This document shows positions 1 through 6,056 of a stretch of DNA of 7,759 bases, one piece after another. This stretch comes from Hyphomicrobiales bacterium (lineage in GTDB: Bacteria > Pseudomonadota > Alphaproteobacteria > Rhizobiales > Beijerinckiaceae): positions 1 through 7,759 of the forward strand of contig JAATEW010000368.1 in NCBI GenBank assembly GCA_015655535.1, written 5' to 3'. The notes below the pieces were generated by a model. That model was not told where the DNA came from, made no database searches, and was given only the letters and a program-made list of their open reading frames with translations. Every line of letters starts with the position of its first letter. Position 1 is the first letter of the stretch. The position numbers and the translations under genes are program-made.

Positions 1-195
1 CCAACCCTCGGGTTCTTCCGTCAGTTCGAGATCCAATTCGGCCCAGCCATCCACGTCCAATTCCTCCACATCGCCGTCGAGATGCTGAATCTCGACCGTC
101 TCTTTGTCTTCGTCCACCTTGAGTACCTGGAAAGTCTCTTCGTTTTCCAGATCCTCATACCATTGCCCGACGGTCGGTTCGTACTCTCTGCCCAC
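1..195 (-). CDS. DUF6763-like small acidic protein, 5' part (runs off the left edge)
   Basis: Reading the minus strand from a GTG at 195 gives 65 uninterrupted codons to the window edge, so the 3' end is missing. The protein begins MGREYEPTVGQWYEDLENEE and continues with a strongly acidic stretch containing VDEDKETVEIQHLDGDVEEL and DGWAELDLEL. The pattern 'P-V-G-W-Y, V-DED-TVEIQ-DGD-EE-D--W-EL-LE' resembles the short (about 80-90 aa) DUF6763 proteins that I know from Gammaproteobacteria; their function is unknown. There is no signal peptide or membrane segment, so it is probably cytosolic. The GTG was chosen because AGAGG lies about eight bases upstream and the similarity starts right after it; no ATG is available in frame nearby. 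Two longer overlapping ORFs in other frames encode basic or low-complexity nonsense. The gene is divergent from proB. The family call rests on remembered similarity and was not searched. Confidence 0.7.
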   Translation of the reverse strand, partial: MGREYEPTVGQWYEDLENEETFQVLKVDEDKETVEIQHLDGDVEELDVDGWAELDLELTEEPEGW

Positions 196-283
196 GTAAG
201 GTCGCCTCTGTTGATCGTTGCGTTTATGAACGCGGATATTAGGGGAGGCTGCTTGCCCAAGTAAATGGCAATATGAGCCCCCC
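196..283 (+). promoter_or_regulatory. Divergent intergenic region with candidate proB promoter
   Basis: This 88-base gap separates the divergent DUF6763-like gene and proB. On the plus strand TTGATC (211-216) and GATATT (235-240) are 18 bases apart, each matching four of six sigma70 consensus positions. That would start transcription near 247, giving a short leader to the proB ATG at 284. AGGGGAGG at 241-248 looks like a ribosome binding site but is too far from the ATG to serve it. No strong promoter for the minus-strand gene was seen. The call is weak because the matches are imperfect. Confidence 0.28.
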
Positions 284-1432
284 ATGACGATAGCTGATCG
301 CAAGACTGCCGCCCGCCGCTTGACGGATGCTAAGCGCGTAATCGTTAAAGTGGGCTCTTCCTTGCTGGTGGACGGCGAAAAAGGCCGCCTCAACCGCCAT
401 TGGCTCGAGAGTCTCGTGGCCGACGTCGCCACCTTCCGAAAACGGGGTCAAGATGTCATCTTAGTGTCATCGGGCGCGATTGCGCTCGGGCGCCGGCACT
501 TGAATCTGAACGCCGGGAAGTTGCGCCTGGAGGAGAGTCAAGCAGCCGCGGCGGTCGGTCAGATTCGCCTCGCGCATGCGTACAAAGAGCTGCTGGATGT
601 GCACGAAATCACGGTCGCGCAGATCCTTTTGACGCTGGGCGATACCGAGCAACGGCGCCGCTACCTGAACGCGCGCGGTACGTTGAATACCCTGTTGTCG
701 CTGGGGTCGGTGCCGGTCATCAATGAGAACGACACCGTGGCGACGGCCGAGATCCGTTACGGCGACAATGATCGGTTGGCGGCTCGCGTCGCGCAGATGG
801 TGGGCGCGGACTGTCTGGTACTGCTGTCGGACATCGATGGCTTGTACACGGCCAACCCGCATGAGCATCCCGATGCCGAATTCATCTCCCGGGTACTGGA
901 AATTTCTCCGGCGATCGAGGCCATGGCGGGAGGCGTGTCCAGCACGATGGGGTCGGGGGGCATGCAGACCAAGATTGCCGCCGCCAAGATCGCGGTGGCG
1001 GCGGGGTGTCACTTGTGCATTGCGAAGGGGGCATACCAGCATCCTTTGAAGCGCATCGAGGAGGGTGCGCGCTGCACCTGGTTCGTCCCGTCCTCGACCC
1101 CGCTCGCGACTCGCAAGCAGTGGATTGCGGGTACGCTGAAGCCGGCCGGCGCGATCACCGTGGATGAGGGTGCCGTGCGGGCTCTGGCGGGCGGCAAGAG
1201 CCTGTTGCCCGCGGGCGTGACCCGGGCGGTGGGGCGCTTTGACAGAGGTGATACGGTCAGTATCCTGGGGCCGGACGGAACCGAGGTGGCGCGCGGAATT
1301 TGTGCCTATTCCGACGGCGATGCCGCCAGAATCATCGGCCGCAAGTCCATTGAGATCGAAAAACTGCTAGGGTTCAGAGGTCGCGATGAGATCGTGCATC
1401 GGGACGATTTGGTGTTGTTGAAAACGGTGTGA
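284..1432 (+). CDS. proB: Glutamate 5-kinase with C-terminal PUA domain
   Basis: ProB phosphorylates L-glutamate with ATP to gamma-glutamyl phosphate, the first and usually feedback-controlled step of proline synthesis; it acts in the cytosol. The 382 aa length fits the two-domain form. An amino-acid-kinase domain occupies roughly residues 15-265, with KVGSS (22-26) for phosphate binding, VSSGAI (61-66), INEND (146-150), YGDND (159-163), SDIDGLY (182-188) and GSGGMQTK (223-230). A PUA domain follows at about 287-370, ending in the GRDEIVHRDDLVLL tail typical of alphaproteobacterial ProB. ATG 284 is the first start in frame and places the usual short N-terminal arm before the kinase fold; the ribosome site is weak. 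The TGA overlaps the proA GTG, which implies translational coupling. In alphaproteobacteria obgE often sits directly upstream; here a divergent unrelated gene does. Leucine codons are mainly CTG (18 of 42) and TTG (15), with only 6 CTC, unlike nadD downstream. Confidence 0.96.
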   Translation: MTIADRKTAARRLTDAKRVIVKVGSSLLVDGEKGRLNRHWLESLVADVATFRKRGQDVILVSSGAIALGRRHLNLNAGKLRLEESQAAAAVGQIRLAHAYKELLDVHEITVAQILLTLGDTEQRRRYLNARGTLNTLLSLGSVPVINENDTVATAEIRYGDNDRLAARVAQMVGADCLVLLSDIDGLYTANPHEHPDAEFISRVLEISPAIEAMAGGVSSTMGSGGMQTKIAAAKIAVAAGCHLCIAKGAYQHPLKRIEEGARCTWFVPSSTPLATRKQWIAGTLKPAGAITVDEGAVRALAGGKSLLPAGVTRAVGRFDRGDTVSILGPDGTEVARGICAYSDGDAARIIGRKSIEIEKLLGFRGRDEIVHRDDLVLLKTV

Positions 1433-2742
1433 CCATCCGCATGACCTCAGAGTCTTTAGCCCAAGCATCGATTCGGCCCGCGCTGTCGGTGCCGGAACTC
1501 ATGCGGGTCATCGGCCGCGAAGCGCGCGCCGCGGCTCGCGTGCTCAGCCTGGCCTCGGCCGAGCAGAAAAACCATGCCTTGAAGGCGGCGGCTGCGTCGC
1601 TGCGTGCGCATCGCCACAAGATCGTTGCCGCCAATGATCGGGACATGCGGGAAGCGTCGGCGCGGGGGCTGTCGCCGGCGCTGCTCGATCGGCTCAAGCT
1701 CGACGAGGCGCGCGTGGAGAGCATGGCGCGCGGTCTCGAGGACATCGAGCAGCTGGCCGATCCCATCGGGACCGTGTTGGCGGAATGGAAAAGGCCCAAC
1801 GGCATGATGATCCAGCGTCTGCGCGTGCCGCTCGGCGTCATCGGCATCATTTACGAGAGCCGCCCGGCGGTGACGGCGGATGCCGGCGCGCTTTGCCTCA
1901 AGTCCGGAAATGTCGCGATTCTGCGCGGCGGATCGGAGAGCACTTTATCTTCCGCCGCGATCCATAGCTGCCTCGTTGAGGGATTGGCCGGTGCAGGCCT
2001 GCCGGAGACAAGCATTTTGCGCGTCCCGGTGAAAGACCGCGCCGCCGTCGGCGCCATGCTGTCGGGGCTGGACGGCAATCTCGACGTGATCGTGCCGCGC
2101 GGCGGCAAGAGCCTCGTCGCACGCGTCCAGGCCGATGCCCGGGTGCCCGTCTTCGCGCATCTCGAAGGGCTGGTGCATATTTTCGTTCATGCCGATGCCG
2201 ATCTCGCCAAGGCCGAGACCATCGTGCTCAATTCCAAAATGCGGCGCACCGGCGTCTGCGGCGCGGCGGAGACTTTGCTCGTCGATCGCGCCTGCGCCGA
2301 GACGCATCTGGCGCCTTTGGTGAAAATGTTGATCGAAGCCGGCTGCGAAGTGCGCGGTGATGCGCAAACGCAAGAAGCCGATCCCCGCGTCGCGCCGGCG
2401 ACGGAGGTCGATTGGCACACCGAATATCTCGATGCCGTTGTCAGTGTCGCCGTCGTCGATGGGGTGAATGGCGCGATCCATCATATCGAGACCTATGGCT
2501 CGCATCATACCGATTGCATCATCACCGAAAACAATTGGGCGGCGGAGCGCTTTCTCAACGAGGTCGATTCCGCCATCGTTTTGCACAATGCCTCGACGCA
2601 ATTCGCCGACGGCGGCGAATTCGGCTTTGGTGCCGAGATCGGGATCGCGACGGGCCGGATGCACGCGCGGGGACCGATCGGCCTCGAACAGCTCACGACC
2701 TTCAAATATCGGGTTCACGGCACGGGGCAGATTCGTCCGTGA
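1429..2742 (+). CDS. proA: Gamma-glutamyl phosphate reductase
   Basis: ProA reduces gamma-glutamyl phosphate with NADPH to glutamate-5-semialdehyde, the second step of proline synthesis. It takes the labile product of ProB directly, which explains the coupling of the two genes. The 437 aa protein has the aldehyde-dehydrogenase-like fold. Visible landmarks are IYESRP (141-146), KSGN (158-161), RGGSE (166-170), IVPRGG (221-226), the catalytic cysteine C277 in RRTGVCGAAE, GSHHTDCI (357-364), FADGGEFGFG (392-401) and the C-terminal RGPIGLEQLTTFKY (414-427). GTG 1429 forms a four-base GTGA overlap with the proB stop; ATG 1441 is an alternative start that would remove only four residues. The sequence is complete and shows no missing key residue. 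Codon choice drifts from CTG-rich at the 5' end to CTC-rich toward the 3' end. Confidence 0.96.
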   Translation: MTIRMTSESLAQASIRPALSVPELMRVIGREARAAARVLSLASAEQKNHALKAAAASLRAHRHKIVAANDRDMREASARGLSPALLDRLKLDEARVESMARGLEDIEQLADPIGTVLAEWKRPNGMMIQRLRVPLGVIGIIYESRPAVTADAGALCLKSGNVAILRGGSESTLSSAAIHSCLVEGLAGAGLPETSILRVPVKDRAAVGAMLSGLDGNLDVIVPRGGKSLVARVQADARVPVFAHLEGLVHIFVHADADLAKAETIVLNSKMRRTGVCGAAETLLVDRACAETHLAPLVKMLIEAGCEVRGDAQTQEADPRVAPATEVDWHTEYLDAVVSVAVVDGVNGAIHHIETYGSHHTDCIITENNWAAERFLNEVDSAIVLHNASTQFADGGEFGFGAEIGIATGRMHARGPIGLEQLTTFKYRVHGTGQIRP

Positions 2743-2752
2743 CAGCATTCTC

Positions 2753-3361
2753 GTGACGAGTGTTGGGCCGGTCCGGCTGCCCCCTCATGCGCCGGGTCAG
2801 AAGATCGGCCTCTTCGGCGGCAGTTTCGATCCGCCGCATGACGGCCATCGCGCGGCAAGCCTCTTGGCCTTGAAGCGCTTGGGGCTCGACCGCGTCTGGT
2901 GGCTCGTCTCGCCCGGAAATCCGCTGAAGGATACGCGCCATCTTGCGCCGCTCGAAGAGCGTGTCGCGGCAGCACGCAAGCTCGCGCATCATCCGAAGAT
3001 CGCGGTGAGCGATGTCGAGGCCAAGATCGGCACGCGCTATACTTATGATACGATCGCCTATCTCAAACGCCGCGCGGGTCTATGCCATTTCGTCTGGCTG
3101 ATGGGGGCGGATAATTTCATCGGCTTTCATCGCTGGAAACGCTGGCGCGAGATCGCCGATCTCGTGCCGCTCGCGATCATCGATAGGCCGGGCTCGACCT
3201 TGAAGGCTGCGCATTCGCAAGCCGCGAAAGCTTTGGAAGGGTGCCGGCTGGAAGAAAGCGACGCGGCGCTTTTGCCTTTGGCGCCGCAGCCGGCCTTCGT
3301 GTTTTTGCACGGGCCGCGCTCGCCGCTGTCGTCGACGGCGTTGAGGGAAGGCGTGAAGTGA
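2753..3361 (+). CDS. nadD: Nicotinate-nucleotide adenylyltransferase
   Basis: NadD joins nicotinate mononucleotide and ATP to give deamido-NAD, a late step in NAD synthesis. The 202 aa protein shows the nucleotidyltransferase signature GGSFDPPHDGH (22-32, a GxFxPxHxGH motif), SPGNPLK (53-59), TYDT (97-100), MGADN (117-121) and SSTALR (193-198) close to the C-terminus. The frame stays open far upstream inside proA, but that part only reads proA out of frame. GTG 2753, ten bases after the proA stop, is the best start: it gives the short N-terminus with LPPHAPGQKIGLFGG that I associate with rhizobial homologues, although the ribosome site is poor. It is probably co-transcribed with proBA. In most relatives rsfS follows on the same strand; here a minus-strand glycosyltransferase gene intervenes. 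Confidence 0.94.
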   Translation: MTSVGPVRLPPHAPGQKIGLFGGSFDPPHDGHRAASLLALKRLGLDRVWWLVSPGNPLKDTRHLAPLEERVAAARKLAHHPKIAVSDVEAKIGTRYTYDTIAYLKRRAGLCHFVWLMGADNFIGFHRWKRWREIADLVPLAIIDRPGSTLKAAHSQAAKALEGCRLEESDAALLPLAPQPAFVFLHGPRSPLSSTALREGVK

Positions 3362-3413
3362 AGGCGGTGCCTGGGTCACAAGAACCTTGATCGTAGCATC
3401 ATGCAGAGTGATC

Positions 3414-4784
3414 TTAACTCCTCGCCGCCCAGATCGCCCTATGGCCGTGGGTGACACCGAGCTGACGGCGGCGCCACATGGTCTCGTAGAGATCTTCGAG
3501 CGCGCGCGTATAGGCCAAGACATCGAAGAGCGGCGAGGTCAGGCGCGTGTGCAGGAGCCTCGCTTTCAATTTTGCTAGCCGTTCCGGCTCGTTTGCGAGC
3601 ACCGAGGCGATGGCAAGATAATCTTTTTCGTCGGCGGCGATCAGTTCGGCCATGCCCACGGCATGCAGAAGGCTGCCTGCGACCCTCGACGGAAACGTAT
3701 TTCCGGCGCAGGTGACGATCGGCACGCCGGCCCAAAGCGCGTCGCTCGCCGTCGTATGCGCACCATAGGGCGCCGTGTCGAGGACGAGATCGGCAAGCTG
3801 CAGACGGCCTAAATGCGCGCTCTGGCCCATGTCGGGCGCGAAGATCAGACGGTCCATCGCAATGCCGCGCGCGAAGGCCTCTTGCCGCAGATTGCCTTCG
3901 GCATTTTTTGCATGCAGTAGCCAGAGCACGCTGCTGGGCGTTTCTTCGAGCAATTGGCACCAGAGATCGAAGACCGGCGGCGTGATCTTATAGGCCTGAT
4001 TGAAACAGCAGAAGACGAAGCCCGCCTCCGGCAGGCCAGAGGCTGCGCGCGACGGCTTCGGGCCGATCAAGCCCATGCGCCCATGCGGCTGATAGGAATG
4101 CGGCATGAAGGCGAAGGATTCGGAATAATCGCCGGCCGTCGCCATCGGCGTCACATAGGGATCGGTGATGATGTAATCGCAAATGTCGCCGCCGAGCGTG
4201 CCCGGATATCCGAGATAATTCACTTGAACCGGCGCCGGATGCAGCATCATGACATTGGTGCGCGCGCCCGCCGTATAGCCTTTGAGATCGATCAGAATAT
4301 CGATGCCCGCGGTGTGGATCGCATGCGCCGCGGCGACATCGTCCAAAGCCGACACGTCATGAAAGCGGTGAAACGTGTCTTGCAGGCGGCGGCGCATCGC
4401 ACGTCCGTCGTCGGCGCCGAAGGAAAAAGCATGCGGCTCGAACCGCGCGCGGTCATGCGCCTCGAACATTTCGATTAGCAGCATGGTGGTCGCATGATCG
4501 TGGAAATCGTTCGACAGATAAGCGATGCGGATCTTGTCGCGGTGCGCCAGATCGAAAGCAAAGGCGAGCGCGTCACGCCCGGCGAGGCTCGCCGCGTGGC
4601 GTTCCTGCATCCAAAGTTCCGAACAGGTGCGATGCTCGCCCGCGCTGATGCCCGGCACTGAAAGGAATACGAAAGGCGAAATCTGCCCGGCTCCGCCCTC
4701 GCTCAAGACGGCGCGCATCCGCGGCGCCTCAAGGGCGAATTCCGTCCATTCGCACATGGCGCGGCTGCGCTGCGTGGATTTCAT
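3414..4784 (-). CDS. GT41 (OGT/SPINDLY-like) glycosyltransferase, catalytic region only
   Basis: The 456 aa product aligns by eye with the catalytic half of bacterial O-GlcNAc-transferase-like proteins, which transfer a sugar from a nucleotide sugar, often to protein Ser/Thr. The start of the family's N-catalytic region is present (CEWTEF at 11-16, PFVFLSVP at 37-44). Then come SNDFHDHATT (91-100; H97 corresponds to human OGT H498), DLKGYTAGAR (166-175), PVQVNYLGYPGT (185-196), CCFNQAYK (259-266; K266 corresponds to human K842) and GAHTTASD (341-348; HTT plus D348 correspond to human H920-T922 and D925). Catalytic residues therefore look intact. The TPR superhelix that normally precedes this region and binds acceptors is absent: a TGA lies in frame 11 codons upstream of the ATG and no TPR-like sequence lies beyond it. 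No clear ribosome site precedes ATG 4784 or the alternative M10. The gene converges on nadD and points away from rsfS. Donor and acceptor are unknown. Confidence 0.85.
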   Translation of the reverse strand: MKSTQRSRAMCEWTEFALEAPRMRAVLSEGGAGQISPFVFLSVPGISAGEHRTCSELWMQERHAASLAGRDALAFAFDLAHRDKIRIAYLSNDFHDHATTMLLIEMFEAHDRARFEPHAFSFGADDGRAMRRRLQDTFHRFHDVSALDDVAAAHAIHTAGIDILIDLKGYTAGARTNVMMLHPAPVQVNYLGYPGTLGGDICDYIITDPYVTPMATAGDYSESFAFMPHSYQPHGRMGLIGPKPSRAASGLPEAGFVFCCFNQAYKITPPVFDLWCQLLEETPSSVLWLLHAKNAEGNLRQEAFARGIAMDRLIFAPDMGQSAHLGRLQLADLVLDTAPYGAHTTASDALWAGVPIVTCAGNTFPSRVAGSLLHAVGMAELIAADEKDYLAIASVLANEPERLAKLKARLLHTRLTSPLFDVLAYTRALEDLYETMWRRRQLGVTHGHRAIWAARS

Positions 4785-5068
4785 CGCGGCAAGTGCCGGA
4801 TAAAGCCGCGTTCAGAGCCGAAAATTGCGCGAAAGCGCACCAGAAACCGCCTCGCACGGGAGATGTGGCGTTGCTGCAACGATAACAGCAATTCTCGCGC
4901 CAGCGGTATGGCGGGATGCCGCAGCCATCATAATGCGTGCTTGTTTGGGCTCGTGGCGTTTGAAATTTTCAGCAATTCACGCTATGTTTCGTTCGTACCG
5001 GTTCGCATGACCGGCGCGTCAAGAGGATCGACACCCTGTTACCCACGACCTCACGTGAAGCTGCCCTG
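4785..5068. other. Non-coding gap between the divergent GT41 gene and rsfS
   Basis: No protein in any frame of this 284-base stretch resembles a known family. In particular there is no TPR-like remnant on the minus strand, and the short plus-strand ORFs are arginine- and cysteine-rich noise. It contains a perfect 11-base palindrome GTTGCTGCAAC at 4870-4880, which could be an operator but is short enough to be chance. A promoter-like pair ahead of rsfS is listed separately. It must hold the start signals for both divergent genes unless they are read through from elsewhere. Confidence 0.6.
4960..4988 (+). promoter_or_regulatory. Candidate sigma70-type promoter for rsfS-rlmH
   Basis: TTGAAA (4960-4965) and TATGTT (4983-4988) are separated by the ideal 17 bases, and the surrounding DNA is locally AT-richer than the genes on either side. 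Transcription would start near 4995, giving a leader of about 75 bases before the rsfS GTG. A promoter is expected here because the inverted glycosyltransferase gene cuts rsfS off from the proBA-nadD transcript. The evidence is motif and context only. Confidence 0.42.
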
Positions 5069-5449
5069 GTGGCGCTTCAACCGGGCCCTGGTCCGATTGG
5101 ATCCGATGGCCTTTCCCTCGTGCAGGCGGTGCAAACGAGTCTCGACGATTCCAAAGCCGAAGACATCGTTTCTATCGATTTGCACGGCAAAACCTCCCTC
5201 GCCGACACCATGATTATCGCGACAGGCCGTTCCAACGTGCATGTGGCGGCGATCGCGGATCGCGTCGTCAAGGCTTTCAAAGCCGAAGCGTCGCAGGCGC
5301 CGCGCGTCGAAGGGTTGCCGCATGGCGACTGGGTACTGATCGATGGGGGCGACGTGATCGTCCACATCTTCCGCCCGGAAGTGCGGCAATTCTACAACCT
5401 TGAGAAGATGTGGGGCATGGACCGGCCGGGCGAACGCCTCGTCGGCTGA
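5069..5449 (+). CDS. rsfS: Ribosomal silencing factor RsfS
   Basis: RsfS (Iojap/DUF143 family) binds ribosomal protein uL14 on the 50S subunit and blocks joining with 30S, lowering translation when nutrients are scarce. From GTG 5069 the product is 126 aa. The domain covers about residues 16-116, with EDIVSIDL (31-38), DTMIIATGRS (46-55), GDWVLIDGGDVIVHIFRPEV (86-105) and FYNLEKMW (108-115). The tail GMDRPGERLVG resembles alphaproteobacterial homologues. The start is uncertain: no ATG is in frame near the domain, GTG 5069 has only a weak ribosome site, GTG 5120 would leave almost the bare domain, and the frame is open further upstream. The ~15-residue Gly/Pro-rich lead-in is therefore tentative. 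It is followed by a palindromic repeat and then rlmH, the usual partner. Confidence 0.93.
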   Translation: MALQPGPGPIGSDGLSLVQAVQTSLDDSKAEDIVSIDLHGKTSLADTMIIATGRSNVHVAAIADRVVKAFKAEASQAPRVEGLPHGDWVLIDGGDVIVHIFRPEVRQFYNLEKMWGMDRPGERLVG

Positions 5450-5450
5450 T

Positions 5451-5504
5451 GCATGACCCCGAAAAGTTGGCTAGACTTTTCGGATGAGGTTATGCGTCGT
5501 AACC
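5451..5504. repeat. Rhizobiales-type intergenic palindromic repeat with alternative hairpins
   Basis: CCGAAAAGT (5459-5467) and ACTTTTCGG (5475-5483) form a perfect nine-base stem around a seven-base loop. Outer arms GCATGACC (5451-5458) and GGTTATGC (5488-5495) extend it with a single G-T wobble and a small bulge. The core 'GCATGACCCCGAAAAGT ... TTTTCGG ... ATGC' matches a short palindromic element that I know to be scattered between genes in many Rhizobiales genomes. GGTTA (5488-5492) can instead pair with TAACC (5500-5504). The stem has no T-run after it, so it is not a typical terminator. It fills most of the rsfS-rlmH gap. Confidence 0.75.
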
Positions 5505-5527
5505 ATGCCATCTAGGCCTTAAGCCTG

Positions 5528-6010
5528 ATGCGTCTTCTGCTTGTAAGTGTCGGACGGCTGAAGGCTGGGCCGGAGCGCGATCTTGCTGCGCGCTATCTTG
5601 ACCGCGCGGCGGCGGCCGGGCGGTCTCTTGGTTTCAGCGCCATCGACTCGCGCGAAATCGAGGAAAGCCGCGCCCGACGTCCGGAAGACCGCAAGGCCGA
5701 AGAGGCCAAGCTTTTGCGCGCGCAAATGCCGGCTTCAACCAAGATGATTCTCTTCGACGAACGCGGCAGCGCCTTGAGCAGCCCGGATTTCGCCGCGCTG
5801 CTCGGAAGCCTGCGCGATGAAGGTGCGCCTGCGATCGGCCTCGTGATCGGCGGCCCGGACGGATTGGCGCCGGAGCTGCGGGCAGAGGCCACGCGCTCCA
5901 TCGCTTTCGGCGCCATGACGTGGCCGCATCAACTGGTGCGCATCATGGCTGGTGAGCAGATCTATCGCGCCATGACCATTCTCGCGGGCCACCCCTATCA
6001 CCGGGAATAA
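5528..6010 (+). CDS. rlmH: 23S rRNA (pseudouridine1915-N3)-methyltransferase
   Basis: RlmH methylates pseudouridine 1915 in helix 69 of 23S rRNA within assembled 70S ribosomes, using S-adenosylmethionine. The 160 aa protein is close to the usual ~155 aa. It has the SPOUT-class trefoil-knot features: a start like MRLLLVSVGRLK, LFDERG (75-80), the SAM-binding glycine loop VIGGPDG (106-112), TWPHQLVRIMAGEQIYRA (131-148) and the C-terminal HPYHRE (155-160), which is characteristic of the family and contributes to the active site. The ATG at 5528 gives exactly the family N-terminus. A short inverted repeat (AGGC at 5514-5517, GCCT at 5523-5526) lies just before the start where a ribosome site would be, and no good Shine-Dalgarno is visible. 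It is likely transcribed with rsfS. Confidence 0.96.
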   Translation: MRLLLVSVGRLKAGPERDLAARYLDRAAAAGRSLGFSAIDSREIEESRARRPEDRKAEEAKLLRAQMPASTKMILFDERGSALSSPDFAALLGSLRDEGAPAIGLVIGGPDGLAPELRAEATRSIAFGAMTWPHQLVRIMAGEQIYRAMTILAGHPYHRE

Positions 6011-6056
6011 TCTGCCCCTTTCCCCGTGGGACTGATAATCTCGCCTTTCGACTCAC

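Noticed and set aside
21..260. Longer ORFs at the left end (minus 21-260, plus 82-264)
   Set aside because: Their translations are low in plausibility (many Arg, Trp and Ser), while a third frame, minus from GTG 195, matches a recognisable family.
1945..2748. 267-codon open frame on the minus strand across proA
   Set aside because: It is an antisense shadow of proA. The translation is rich in Arg, Asp and His in no known pattern, and proA on the other strand is conserved over its full length.
2468..2752. Long N-terminal extension of nadD
   Set aside because: This part only reads the conserved 3' end of proA out of frame; NadD similarity begins after GTG 2753.
3362..3413. Bidirectional terminator between the convergent nadD and GT41 genes
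   Set aside because: Only tiny palindromes (GCATCATGC at 3396-3404) are present, with no GC-rich stem followed by a T-run.
3954..4478. 174-codon open frame on the plus strand within the GT41 gene
   Set aside because: It is antisense to the conserved catalytic region and its Arg/Ile/His-rich translation resembles no family.
4870..4880. GTTGCTGCAAC palindrome as a regulator binding site
   Set aside because: It is a single 11-base palindrome with no second copy seen and no matching regulator gene; it may be chance.
4785..4935. Possible lost TPR segment upstream of the GT41 gene
   Set aside because: The same frame upstream gives about 40 residues (starting MMAAASRHTAG) ending in TGA, without TPR spacing of W/L/G/Y/A/P residues, and other frames are no better.
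5459..5483. Rho-independent terminator after rsfS
   Set aside because: The stem is strong, but no T-run follows it, and the sequence matches a dispersed palindromic repeat instead.
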